Below are positions 47,596-57,633 of a stretch of DNA of 64,000 nt, one piece after another. A model generated the notes under the pieces. That model was not told the DNA's origin. It ran no database searches and saw nothing but the letters and a program-made list of their open reading frames with translations. The stretch's first letter is position 1, and each line of letters starts with the position of its first letter. The DNA is taken from NCBI GenBank assembly GCA_938743325.2, contig OW568861.1, positions 558,001 through 622,000 on the forward strand. Reading direction: 5' to 3'. A program made the translations under genes and the position numbers. Origin of the DNA: Pycnococcus provasolii (taxonomy: Eukaryota > Chlorophyta > Pseudoscourfieldiophyceae > Pseudoscourfieldiales > Pycnococcaceae).

Positions 47596-50500
47596 ATGGC
47601 GCCAGGGTCCCTTGGCCCCTTGGCGGCGGCGGCCCCCAGGAGAGGGCGAGCGGCCGGGCGGGGAACCAGTCCGCAGCGCTCGCGAAGCGGGGGCAGCGTG
47701 GGGCGTGGTGGGCGTGGCGTGGTGCTACCTCTCAAGGTGGCGAGAGATGCGAATGGGGGGTCGTCAGCGCACAACGAGGATAGGCACGCAAGCAAGCAGA
47801 GGGAGGCGGATGAACGCACAAGCGGGTATGCCGACGCGCAACTTCTGGTATCCACCGCAGAAGAACACGACGAGGATGCCATCTGGGCCGCCGCGGCTGC
47901 CGCAGCCGCCGCAGAAGAGAGCGAGATTGCGGGCGGTGAAGACTTGCAGGCCACCCGGCAAAGGGAGACGGAAGAGCGCGCCAGGACCTACACAGAGTCA
48001 AAGGGGCAGGACTTCTGGCTACCTGAAGACAACGTTGCGGCAGACAACGACAAGAAGGACCTGGATCTTGATGAGCAACTGAAGAAGTTAGAGGCGCTGC
48101 AGCAAAAGCTAGAGCAAGAGCTATTGAACAACGAGCAAATGGCGGTTCAACTCGGCGAGCTAAGCAAAGATGAGCGTGACCTAGAGTTGATGAATGAACT
48201 CGATGAACTCGAGGGGAAGGCGGAGCACGAGGAGGAGCCGGAGCCAGAGGCAGCGGCACCGCCTGAGCCGGAGCCGCAGGAGCCAGAGCAGGAACATGTC
48301 GTTCGCGACGCATTTGCAGCTGACGCGATACCAGATACCCGCGTTGATGAAGAGGCGAAAGAAAATGCGGAGGAAGAAACGGAGGGAGAGCTGCACGCCG
48401 ATCGGCGTGAAGACGCAAAGGCTCGTATGGAGGCGTTCACCGAAGCGGAAGTGAAACAGCTGGCTATCCCAGCAGCAGCCTATATCATCGGGCTTGGATC
48501 GGCAGGCGTGAATCTCGCTAATATGCTCCGAGAGAACCAAAGTCTGGTGAGCAGCACAATGCACAACACCAGTACTCGAGATTTCGGCGACGAAGGCGAG
48601 GGGAAGGATCGCACAATGCTCGTTCGCAGTGAGTCCACGGCGCTGGTGCCTACAGAGCGCAGGGCATTGCAAGATGAGCTCGCCGCGGAGACGCTCGCCA
48701 TCATAACAGAAGAGTCAAAACCCACGAAAGATGGGGCACTGGTGATGACTGGCGCACCACGACTTGCCGGCAGGCTTGCGAACGCATATGTACAGTGCCT
48801 GGAGGTAGCACTCGAAGATTGTCGTGTGCTGGCAAGCCGCGTCGAGAGCCTCGAGGAGGAGCTTGAGGGGGCGGGCAAAGCCGCGGCTAGTGCCGAGGGA
48901 ACTCTGCGCGAGCGCGAGGAGGAGATGGATTTCTACAGAAGGGAGGCGATCTCGCTTCGAGTTGAATTTGACACACAGCAAAAATTTCTTGCATCGGCGC
49001 AGAAAAATCTCGAGAAGGCTCAAAGGTACCAGAATGGACTTGAGCAGCAGGCTGAGAGTGCAGCTGCGGAAGTGGCGGCACTAATAGATCAGCTTCGCAC
49101 GATAGAGAATCAAACTCACGACATGACGCTTTTGCGGGAAGAGCTAGCAGAGCTCAATGCGAGTGCCGTGGAATCGGAGGGAAAGCTGACGCAAGCAGAG
49201 GAAGTGATCGACAAGCTTACAAAACAGGATGAACTTAACGCAGTCGAGCTCGAACGCCTCAAGGAGGCCGAGGCTAAGGCGTCGACGACGGCAGCGGAGG
49301 CGCAGAGTGAGGCGGCGGATGCGGTGCGTCGTGCCGAAGAAGCGGAGGCGCGAGTCGAGAGTCTGACACAAGAACTGGAGGAGGCGGAGTCGAATGCGAC
49401 GGAGCTCGAACGCCTCAAGGAGGCCGAGGCTGACGTTACTAGGGCGCAGAGCGAGGCGGCGGATGCGGTGCGTCGCGCCGAAGAAGCGGAGGCGCGAGTC
49501 CAGAGTCTGACACAAGAACTGGAGGAGGCGGAGTCGAATGCGACGGAGCTCGAACGCCTCAAGGAGGCCGAGGCTGACGTTACTAGGGCGCAGAGCGAGT
49601 TGGCGTTTGCGGTGCGTCGCGCCGAAGAAGCGGAGGCGCGAGTCGAGAGTCTGACACAAGAACTGGAGGAGACGGAGTCGAATGCGACGGAGCTCGAACG
49701 TCTCAAGGAGGCCGAGGCTAAGGCGTCGACGACGGCAGCGGAGGCGCAGAGCGAGGCGGCGGATGTGGTGCGTCGTGCCGAAGAAGCGGAGGCGCGAGTC
49801 CAGAGTCTGACACAAGAACTGGAGGAGGCGGAGTCGAATGCGACGGAGCTCGAACGCCTCAAGGAGGCCGAGGCGAATGCGTCGACGACGGCAGCGGAGG
49901 CGCAGAGCGAGGCGGCGGATGCGGTGCGTCGTGCCGAAGAAGCGGAGGCGCGAGTCCAGAGTCTGACACAAGAACTGGAGGAGGCGGAGTCGAATGCGAC
50001 GGAGCTCGAACGCCTCAAGGAGGCCGAGGCTAATGCGTCGACGACGGCAGCGGAGGCGCAGAGCGAGGCGGCGGATGCGGTGCGTCGTGCCGAAGAAGCG
50101 GAGGCGCGAGTCCAGAGTCTGACACAAGAACTGGAGGAGGCGGAGTCGAATGCGACGGAGCTCGAACGCCTCAAGGAGGCCGAGGCGAATGCGTCGACGA
50201 CGGCAGCGGAGGCGCAGAGCGAGGCGGCGGATGCGGTGCGTCGTGCCGAAGAAGCGGAGGCGCGAGTCCAGAGTCTGACACAAGAACTGGAGGAGGCGGA
50301 GTCGAATGCGACGGAGCTCGAACGCCTCAAGGAGGCCGAGGCTAAGGCGTCGACGACGGCAGCGGAGGCGCAGAGCGAGGCGGCGGATGCGGTGCGTCGT
50401 GCCGAAGAAGCGGAGGCGCGAGTCCAGAGTCTGACACAAGAACTGGAGGAGGCGGAGTCGAATGCGACGGAGCTCGAACGCCTCAAGGAGGCCGAGGCGA

Positions 50501-53500
50501 ATGCGTCGACGACGGCAGCGGAGGCGCAGAGTGAGGCGGCGGATGCGGTGCGTCGTGCCGAAGAAGCGGAGGCGCGAGTCCAGAGTCTGACACAAGAACT
50601 GGAGGAGGCGGAGTCGAATGCGACGGAGCTCGAACGTCTCAAGGAGGCCGAGGCTGACGTTACTAGGGCGCAGAGCGAGGCGGCGGATGCTGTGCGTCGT
50701 GCGAAGCAGGCTGAGGCTCAGGCAGCGAGGGTTCTCGAGCAACTCGACGAGGCGGAATCGCACATGACGGAGCTGGCACGCCTCAAGAAGGCCGAGGTCG
50801 ACAATGCGGAGGCCCAGAGCAAGGCGACGGATGCTATGCGTCGTGCAGAGGAAGCAGAGAAGCGAGTCCAGAGTCTCACTGAGCAACTGCAGGACGCGGA
50901 GTCGACACGAATAGACGTGGAAGAGTTACGCACAGATCTGGCGCGCCTCGAAGAAGCTAAGTCTCTCGCATTGTCTGCAGCGGAGGAGGCGCAGAGTCAG
51001 GCCACGGAATCGCAGACACGTGCGCAGGAGGCAGAGGCGCGAGCTTGGAAGTTTTCAAAGCAGTTGGAGGAGGCAGAGTCGAACGCGACTGAGCTTGCGC
51101 GTCTTCAGAAGCTCGAGGCTGACGCGATCAAGGCGAAGAGCGAAGCTCACATGGCGGATGTACGAGTCGAGAATCTTCATAAGGTCCTCGCCCAGCAGCT
51201 TGAGGAGGCGGAATCAAGTGGAATTAAGATAGCAAATCTCGAAAAGGCAAAGTCAGACTCATACAGGCAAGCGGCAAAGGCGCAGAGCTTGGCGTCAGAG
51301 GCGTTACGTCGCGCCGAGGCTTCTGAGGCGATTGCTGCAAGCCTCGCACAGCAGCTTGAGGAACTGGCGCAGCTTCGAAACGAGGTGATGCATCTTGAGG
51401 TCGCTAAAGCAGAAGCAGTGCACGCAATGGAGGAAGCACGAATCAATGGCGAGGCGCAAGTTCAGAGCCTTTCTGAGCAACTCGAGGAGGCGAATTCAAA
51501 CATGACAGAGCTCGAACGCCTTAGGGAAGATCAGACCGATGTTACGAGGGCGCAGAGCGAGGCGGCAGAGGCGCTACGTCGTGCGGCGGATGCGGAGGCG
51601 CGAACCACAAGCCTAAGTCAGGAAATGCAGGAGATGCAAGACAATATAGAGAGAGAGCGGCACCAGGAGATTGAAGAAATCGGGCAAGAGATGGCTCGTC
51701 TCCAGGAAGCTACAACTGACGCGCAGCGCGACGCTGCAATAGCTCGTCACCGGGCAGAGATGTTAGAGGTTGAAGCTCAACTGAGTCAAGAAAGGCAGGA
51801 GCAAATCACAAATCTCCGCGATGAGATGGCACGGCGCGCAGAGGCGGAGGCTGAGACGTCGAAACAGCATGTCGAGGAGATGGAGGAGCTTCGTGCTGCA
51901 ATAATGCGTCTCGAGAATGCAGAGGCTATCGCATCCAAAGAACAGCGTGAGGCCATTGAGCGACTACGTATTGAAATTGCACGTCTGGAGGAAGAGGAGG
52001 ACCAGTTACGCGCTGAAATGGTTATGGCTGCCGATGCAGCGACGGAAGCACAGAATGACGCGACCGCATCACGCAGCCGCGCGGAAAAGGCGGAGGCGTG
52101 CGCATCGGAACTCACACAGAAGCTGCTTGCTTCACGAGATCGCCTCGATGAGCTTGAGAAGACGCAAGCTGAAATGACTGGGCGCGCGGAGGCTGAAGCT
52201 CACACGTCTAGTCAACGTCTCAAGGAGATCGAGAAACTGCGTGCCGAGATGGCTGAGGTCGAGCAGCAGAAGGCGGACGCATCTGCGGCGGCCGAAGCCG
52301 CGCAAAACGATGCGACGGCATCTCTGAGTCGCGCGGAGGAGGCCGAGGCGCGTGCCGCCAGTCTGACCGAGCAGCTTGACGAGATGACAGAGCGCACAGA
52401 ATCGCAGGAAACAATATCGAATTCGCGACTGGAGGAACTGCAGCAGGTGCGTGCTGAAATGCTCAAGCGCGAAATGGCCGAATCGGACGCGAAGGCAGAG
52501 CTGCAAGCACAGATGGAGCAGCTGCGAGCTGAGATCACACGGCTTGAAGAGGCGGACGCGGAGGCGAAAAAGCGACAGCGCGACGAAATGGAGCAGCTAC
52601 GCGCCGAGATGGCTGAGGTCGAGCAGCAGAAGGCGGACGCATCTGCGGCGGCCGAAGCCGCGCAAAACGATGCGACGGCATCTCTGAGTCGCGCGGAGGA
52701 GGCCGAGGCGCGTGCCGCCAGTCTGGCCGAGCAGCTTGACAAGATGGCACGACGCGCAAAGTCGGTGGCTGAAGCATCGCGAGAGCGTCTCGAGGAGCTC
52801 AAACAGGTGCGCACGGAAATGACGGAGCTCGAAGAGGCGAGCGCGGACGCGAAGGCAGAGCTGTACGCCGAGATGGAGCAGCTGCGTGCTGAGATGGGAG
52901 AGATCGAGCAACAGAAGGCAAATGCTACTGATGCGGCGACGGAAGCACAGAATGACGCGACCGCGTCACGCAGCCGCGCGGAAGAGGCTGAGGCGTGCTC
53001 CTCAAACCTCACGCAGCAGTTGCTTGCATCACGAGATCGCCTCGATCAGCTCGAGAAGATGTTTGACGAGATGACAGAACGTGTCATGACAGAGGAACAA
53101 ACTTCGACTTCGCGACTGGAGGAACTGCAGCAGGTGCGTGCTGAAATGCTCAAGCGCGAAATGGCCGAATCGGACGCGAAGGCAGAGCTGCACGCGGAGA
53201 TGGAGCAGCTGCGAGCTGAGATCACACGGCTTGAAGAGGCGGACGCGGAGGCAAAGAAGCGACAGCGCGACGAAATGGAGCAGCTACGCGCCGAGATGGC
53301 TGAGGTCGAGCAGCAGAAGGCGGACGCATCTGCGGCGGCCGAAGCCGCGCAAAACGATGCGACGGCGTCTCTGAGTCGCGCGGAGGAGGCCGAGGCGCGT
53401 GCCGCCAGTCTGACCGAGCAGCTTGACGAGATGACAGAGCGCGCGGACACGGAGGCGCAAACGTCTCGACAGCGTCTCGAGGAGCTCGAGCGGCGTCGCG

Positions 53501-56500
53501 CCGAGATGGCACAGCTCGAAGAGGCGAACGCGGACGCGAAGGCAGAGCTGCACGCGGAGATGCAGCAGCTTCGCGCTGAGATCGCGCGGCTTGAAGAGGC
53601 GGACGCGGAGGCACAGAAGCGACAGCGCGACGAAATGGAGCAGCTACGCGCCGAGATGGCTGAGGTCGAGCAGCAGAAGGCGGACGCATCTGCGGCGGCC
53701 GAAGCCGCGCAAAACGATGCGACGGCATCTCTGAGTCGCGCGGAGGAGGCCGAGGCGCGTGCCGCCAGTCTGACCGAGCAGCTTGACGAGATGGCACGAC
53801 GCGCAAAGTCGGTGGCTGAGGCATCGCGAGAGCGTCTCGAGGAGCTCAAACAGGTGCGCACGGAAATGACGGAGCTCGAAGAGGCGAGCGCGGACGCGAA
53901 GGCAGAGCTGTACGCCGAGATGGAGCAGCTGCGTGCTGAGATGGCTGAGATCGAGCAACAGAAGGCTGATGCTACTGATGCGGCGACGGGAGCACAGAAT
54001 GACGCGACCGCATCACGCAGCCGCGCGGAAGAGGCTGAGGCGTGCTCCTCCAACCTCACGCAGCAGTTGCTTGCTTCCAAAGAGCGCCTCGATGAGCTTG
54101 AGAAGACGCAAGCTGAAATGACAGGGCGCGCGGAGGCTGAAGCTCACACGTCTAGTCAACGTCTCAAGGAGATCGAGAAACTGCGTGCCGAGATGGCTGA
54201 GGTCGAGCAGCAGAAGGCGGACGCATCTGCGGCGGCCGAAGCCGCGCAAAACGATGCGACGGCATCTCTGAGTCGCGCGGAGGAGGCCGAGGCGCGTGCC
54301 GCCAGTCTGACCGAGCAGCTTGACGAGATGACAGAGCGCGCGGACACGGAGGCGCAAACGTCTCGACAGCGTCTCGAGGAGCTCGAGCGGCGTCGCGCCG
54401 AGATGGCACAGCTCGAAGAGGCGAACGCGGACGCGAAGGCAGAGCTGCACGCGGAGATGCAGCAGCTTCGCGCTGAGATCGCGCGGCTTGAAGAGGCGGA
54501 CGCGGAGGCAAAGAAGCGACAGCGCGACGAAATGGAGCAGCTACGCGCCGAGATGGCTGAGGTCGAGCAGCAAAAGGCGGATGCTACTCATGCGGCGACG
54601 GAAGCACAGAATGACGCGACTGCGTCACGCACCCGTGCAGAAGACGCTGAGACTCGCGCTTCAAATCTCACGCAGCAGCTTCTTGCTTCACGAGATCGCC
54701 TCGATGAGCTTGAGAAGACGCAAGCTGAAATGACTGGGCGCGCGGAGGCTGAAGCTCACACGTCTAGTCAACGTCTCAAGGAGATCGAGAAACTGCGTGC
54801 CGAGATGGCTGAGGTCGAGCAGCAGAAGGCGGACGCATCTGCGGCGGCCGAAGCCGCGCAAAACGATGCGACGGCATCTCTGAGTCGCGCGGAGGAGGCC
54901 GAGGCGCGTGCCGCCAGTCTGACCGAGCAGCTTGACGAGATGACAGAGCGCGCGGACACGGAGGCGCAAACGTCTCGACAGCGTCTCGAGGAGCTCGAGC
55001 GGCGTCGCGCCGAGATGGCACAGCTCGAAGAGGCGAACGCGGAGGCAAAGAAGCGACAGCGCGACGAAATGGAGCAGCTACGCGCCGAGATGGCTGAGGT
55101 TGAGAAACAGAAGGCGGACGCATCTGCGGCGGCCGAAGACGCGCAAAATGATGCGACGGCATCTCTGAGTCGCGCGGAGGAGGCTGAGACTCGCGCTTCA
55201 AACCTCACGCAGCAGTTGCTTGCAACGCGAGATCGACTCGATGACGTCGAGAAGATGTTTGACGATGTGACAGTGCACATGGAAAATGAGTCACAGATAT
55301 CGAGTGCGCGACTGGAGGAACTGCAGCAGGTTCGTGCTGAAATGCTCAAGCGCGAAATGGCCGAATCGGACGCGAAGGCAGAGCTGCACGCGGAGATGGA
55401 GCAGCTGCGAGCTGAGATCACACGGCTTGAAGAGGCGGACGCGGAGGCAAAAAAGCGACAGCGCGACGAAATGGAGCAGCTACGCGCCGAGATGGCTGAG
55501 GTCGAGCAGCAGAAGGCGGACGCATCTGCGGCGGCCGAGGCGGCGCAAAACGATGCGACGGCATCTCTGAGTCGCGCGGAGGAGGCCGAGGCGCGTGCCG
55601 CCAGTCTGACCGAGCAGCTTGACGAGATGACAGAGCGCGCGGACACGGAGGCGCAAACGTCTCGACAGCGTCTCGAGGAGCTCGAGCGGCGTCGCGCCGA
55701 GATGGCACAGCTCGAAGAGGCGAACGCGGACGCGAAGGCAGAGCTGCAAGCACAGATGGAGCAGCTTCGCGCTGAGATCACACGACTCGAAGAGGCGGAC
55801 GCGGAGGCGAAAAAGCGACAGCGCGACGAAATGGAGCAGCTACGCGCCGAGATGGCTGAGGTCGAGCAGCAGAAGGCGGACGCATCTGCGGCGGCCGAGG
55901 CGGCGCAAAACGATGCGACGGCATCTCTGAGTCGCGCGGAGGAGGCCGAGGCGCGTGCCGCCAGTCTGACCGAGCAGCTTGACGAGATGGCACGACGCGC
56001 AAAGTCGGTGGCTGAGGCATCGCGAGAGCGTCTCGAGGAGCTCAAACAGGTGCGTACTGAGATGGCTGAGATCGAGCAACAGAAGGCTGATGCTACTGAT
56101 GCGGCGACGGAAGCACAGAATGACGCGACCGCGTCACGCAGCCGCGCGGAAAAGGCGGAGGCGTGCGCATCGGAACTCACACAGAAGCTGCTTGCATCAC
56201 GAGATCGCCTCGATGAGCTCGAGAAGACGCAAGCTGAAATGACAGGGCGCGCGGAGGCTGAAGCTCACACGTCTAGTCAACGTCTCAAGGAGATCGAGAA
56301 ACTGCGTGCCGAGATGGCTGAGGTCGAGCAGCAGAAGGCGGACGCATCTGCGGCGGCCGAAGCCGCGCAAAACGATGCGACGGCATCTCTGAGTCGCGCG
56401 GAGGAGGCCGAGGCGCGTGCCGCCAGTCTGACCGAGCAGCTTGACGAGATGACAGAGCGCGCGGACACGGAGGCGCAAACGTCTCGACAGCGTCTCGAGG

Positions 56501-57543
56501 AGCTCGAGCGGCGTCGCGCCGAGATGGCACAGCTCGAAGAGGCGAACGCGGACGCGAAGGCAGAGCTGCACGCGGAGATGCAGCAGCTTCGCGCTGAGAT
56601 CGCGCGGCTTGAAGAGGCGGACGCGGAGGCAAAGAAGCGACAGCGCGACGAAATGGAGCAGCTACGCGCCGAGATGTCTCAAGTTGAAGAGGCGAGAGAG
56701 TCATCTGCGAAGTTGGCAACACAGGCGCACAACGAAGCGGCTGTTTCTTTGAGCCGTTTGATCGACTCTGAGGCAAGAGTGGTACAGTTGACTAAAGAGT
56801 TGGAAGAAATTGACATGTTGCGTGTGGAACTTGCGCAACTCGAGGAAGAAAAGTCGGTTGCATCAAAACAGACAGCGCAGGCGCATAGCGATGCAGCGTC
56901 GTATTTGATGCGCGCGGAAAAGGCTGAGAAGCGGATCGTGAAACTTGCTCTTAATGTAGAGAGCCACAAAGAGGCGAGAATTCAAGCACTCCAAGTGGCA
57001 GAGTTGGCGCAAAATCAAGCCACGATGGCATTTGAAGAGGCGGAGGAAGCTGAGTTTCGAATGCGAAGTTTAACCAAGAAGTTGGAATCTGTAGATGATT
57101 TGGCGACGAAGGCGGAGTTGAACGCAACGGAGCTGGCGCGTCTCGAGGAGGCTGAGGCTGCAGCGTCAAGGACGGCGTCGGAGGCGCAGAGCGAGGCGGC
57201 GGCGGCACTCAGTCGCGCCGTCGTGGCGGAGGCGCGAGCTGAGAACCTTGCGAAGCAGCTGGATGACCTCGAGCATCAGGCTGAGGTGGCGCAACGCGAG
57301 ATGGAAGAGACTAGGAGGCAAGTGGAGGCTGCAGCATCGTCGACGGACATGAACCCATCCGTGAAGGCAACGGCCGCTGAGGCTGGCGCTGGGTCGTCCA
57401 AGCTTGTGGCGCTAAGTCGCATGACGAAAGTGCAGCTCGTGGCAGAGTGCATGGAACGACGCATAGACGCGGACGGCACCGTGCCTGAACTGCGTGCGCG
57501 TTTGCGCACAGCAAGAAGAACAATCAACGTATCGGCCATGTGA
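47596..57543 (+). CDS. Giant (3315-aa) coiled-coil protein with SAP domain and homogenised internal repeats
   Basis: A single exon, with the ATG at 47596. The N-terminal ~280 residues are Arg/Pro-, Glu- and Ala-rich with three diverged EARAxAF motifs. One hydrophobic segment (residues ~290-312, 'IPAAAYIIGLGSAGVNLANM') is equivalent to the second membrane helix of the 625-aa paralogue, and the first helix is missing. From 'STALVPTERRALQ' the two proteins align. The giant then carries nine 48-52-residue units (49246..50625), an irregular block, and a 120-residue-type repeat region (about 52020..56690), before the shared C-terminus and SAP motif 'LSRMTKVQLVAECMERRID'. The whole body is a heptad coiled coil. 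Fully open through nearly 10 kb. Function inferred as a long tether. Confidence 0.85.
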   Translation: MAPGSLGPLAAAAPRRGRAAGRGTSPQRSRSGGSVGRGGRGVVLPLKVARDANGGSSAHNEDRHASKQREADERTSGYADAQLLVSTAEEHDEDAIWAAAAAAAAAEESEIAGGEDLQATRQRETEERARTYTESKGQDFWLPEDNVAADNDKKDLDLDEQLKKLEALQQKLEQELLNNEQMAVQLGELSKDERDLELMNELDELEGKAEHEEEPEPEAAAPPEPEPQEPEQEHVVRDAFAADAIPDTRVDEEAKENAEEETEGELHADRREDAKARMEAFTEAEVKQLAIPAAAYIIGLGSAGVNLANMLRENQSLVSSTMHNTSTRDFGDEGEGKDRTMLVRSESTALVPTERRALQDELAAETLAIITEESKPTKDGALVMTGAPRLAGRLANAYVQCLEVALEDCRVLASRVESLEEELEGAGKAAASAEGTLREREEEMDFYRREAISLRVEFDTQQKFLASAQKNLEKAQRYQNGLEQQAESAAAEVAALIDQLRTIENQTHDMTLLREELAELNASAVESEGKLTQAEEVIDKLTKQDELNAVELERLKEAEAKASTTAAEAQSEAADAVRRAEEAEARVESLTQELEEAESNATELERLKEAEADVTRAQSEAADAVRRAEEAEARVQSLTQELEEAESNATELERLKEAEADVTRAQSELAFAVRRAEEAEARVESLTQELEETESNATELERLKEAEAKASTTAAEAQSEAADVVRRAEEAEARVQSLTQELEEAESNATELERLKEAEANASTTAAEAQSEAADAVRRAEEAEARVQSLTQELEEAESNATELERLKEAEANASTTAAEAQSEAADAVRRAEEAEARVQSLTQELEEAESNATELERLKEAEANASTTAAEAQSEAADAVRRAEEAEARVQSLTQELEEAESNATELERLKEAEAKASTTAAEAQSEAADAVRRAEEAEARVQSLTQELEEAESNATELERLKEAEANASTTAAEAQSEAADAVRRAEEAEARVQSLTQELEEAESNATELERLKEAEADVTRAQSEAADAVRRAKQAEAQAARVLEQLDEAESHMTELARLKKAEVDNAEAQSKATDAMRRAEEAEKRVQSLTEQLQDAESTRIDVEELRTDLARLEEAKSLALSAAEEAQSQATESQTRAQEAEARAWKFSKQLEEAESNATELARLQKLEADAIKAKSEAHMADVRVENLHKVLAQQLEEAESSGIKIANLEKAKSDSYRQAAKAQSLASEALRRAEASEAIAASLAQQLEELAQLRNEVMHLEVAKAEAVHAMEEARINGEAQVQSLSEQLEEANSNMTELERLREDQTDVTRAQSEAAEALRRAADAEARTTSLSQEMQEMQDNIERERHQEIEEIGQEMARLQEATTDAQRDAAIARHRAEMLEVEAQLSQERQEQITNLRDEMARRAEAEAETSKQHVEEMEELRAAIMRLENAEAIASKEQREAIERLRIEIARLEEEEDQLRAEMVMAADAATEAQNDATASRSRAEKAEACASELTQKLLASRDRLDELEKTQAEMTGRAEAEAHTSSQRLKEIEKLRAEMAEVEQQKADASAAAEAAQNDATASLSRAEEAEARAASLTEQLDEMTERTESQETISNSRLEELQQVRAEMLKREMAESDAKAELQAQMEQLRAEITRLEEADAEAKKRQRDEMEQLRAEMAEVEQQKADASAAAEAAQNDATASLSRAEEAEARAASLAEQLDKMARRAKSVAEASRERLEELKQVRTEMTELEEASADAKAELYAEMEQLRAEMGEIEQQKANATDAATEAQNDATASRSRAEEAEACSSNLTQQLLASRDRLDQLEKMFDEMTERVMTEEQTSTSRLEELQQVRAEMLKREMAESDAKAELHAEMEQLRAEITRLEEADAEAKKRQRDEMEQLRAEMAEVEQQKADASAAAEAAQNDATASLSRAEEAEARAASLTEQLDEMTERADTEAQTSRQRLEELERRRAEMAQLEEANADAKAELHAEMQQLRAEIARLEEADAEAQKRQRDEMEQLRAEMAEVEQQKADASAAAEAAQNDATASLSRAEEAEARAASLTEQLDEMARRAKSVAEASRERLEELKQVRTEMTELEEASADAKAELYAEMEQLRAEMAEIEQQKADATDAATGAQNDATASRSRAEEAEACSSNLTQQLLASKERLDELEKTQAEMTGRAEAEAHTSSQRLKEIEKLRAEMAEVEQQKADASAAAEAAQNDATASLSRAEEAEARAASLTEQLDEMTERADTEAQTSRQRLEELERRRAEMAQLEEANADAKAELHAEMQQLRAEIARLEEADAEAKKRQRDEMEQLRAEMAEVEQQKADATHAATEAQNDATASRTRAEDAETRASNLTQQLLASRDRLDELEKTQAEMTGRAEAEAHTSSQRLKEIEKLRAEMAEVEQQKADASAAAEAAQNDATASLSRAEEAEARAASLTEQLDEMTERADTEAQTSRQRLEELERRRAEMAQLEEANAEAKKRQRDEMEQLRAEMAEVEKQKADASAAAEDAQNDATASLSRAEEAETRASNLTQQLLATRDRLDDVEKMFDDVTVHMENESQISSARLEELQQVRAEMLKREMAESDAKAELHAEMEQLRAEITRLEEADAEAKKRQRDEMEQLRAEMAEVEQQKADASAAAEAAQNDATASLSRAEEAEARAASLTEQLDEMTERADTEAQTSRQRLEELERRRAEMAQLEEANADAKAELQAQMEQLRAEITRLEEADAEAKKRQRDEMEQLRAEMAEVEQQKADASAAAEAAQNDATASLSRAEEAEARAASLTEQLDEMARRAKSVAEASRERLEELKQVRTEMAEIEQQKADATDAATEAQNDATASRSRAEKAEACASELTQKLLASRDRLDELEKTQAEMTGRAEAEAHTSSQRLKEIEKLRAEMAEVEQQKADASAAAEAAQNDATASLSRAEEAEARAASLTEQLDEMTERADTEAQTSRQRLEELERRRAEMAQLEEANADAKAELHAEMQQLRAEIARLEEADAEAKKRQRDEMEQLRAEMSQVEEARESSAKLATQAHNEAAVSLSRLIDSEARVVQLTKELEEIDMLRVELAQLEEEKSVASKQTAQAHSDAASYLMRAEKAEKRIVKLALNVESHKEARIQALQVAELAQNQATMAFEEAEEAEFRMRSLTKKLESVDDLATKAELNATELARLEEAEAAASRTASEAQSEAAAALSRAVVAEARAENLAKQLDDLEHQAEVAQREMEETRRQVEAAASSTDMNPSVKATAAEAGAGSSKLVALSRMTKVQLVAECMERRIDADGTVPELRARLRTARRTINVSAM
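49246..50625 (+). repeat. Nine tandem coding repeats of 156 bp (seven) or 144 bp (two)
   Basis: Each unit begins GAGCTCGAACG and encodes ELERLKEAEA...EAESNAT. Seven units have the STTAAEAQ insert (52 residues) and two have the shorter DVTRAQ form (48). Their sum, 1380 bp, equals the measured span. Units are near identical in DNA. A tenth, diverged unit follows. Confidence 0.92.
52020..56690 (+). repeat. Higher-order coding repeats, ~360-bp modules
   Basis: About ten copies of the module starting LRAEMAEVEQQKADASAAAE occur, with alternative continuations (TERADTEAQTSRQRLEELER or ARRAKSVAEASRERLEELK) and five copies of a related ATEAQNDATASRSRAE block. Modules are shuffled in order rather than strictly tandem, and neighbouring copies are nearly identical at the DNA level. 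Confidence 0.85.
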
Positions 57544-57633
57544 GAACAACGGCGGAAAACCTGATTTTCCTCCGTTCTATATATTAAAAATATTACATCA
57601 TTTCATTCGTTCTAAACTTGACCCAACACCCGT

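Noticed and set aside
49116-50886. Two long minus-strand open frames (508 and 580 codons) across the repeats of the giant gene
   Set aside because: They arise because the highly repetitive plus-strand codons leave no stops on the opposite strand. Their translations are Ser/Arg/Leu-Ala repeats with no domain, and the plus strand keeps a full-length frame.
54768-56180. A 470-codon minus-strand open frame over the second repeat block
   Set aside because: Same cause as the previous entry: a shadow of the LRAEMAEVEQQ modules.
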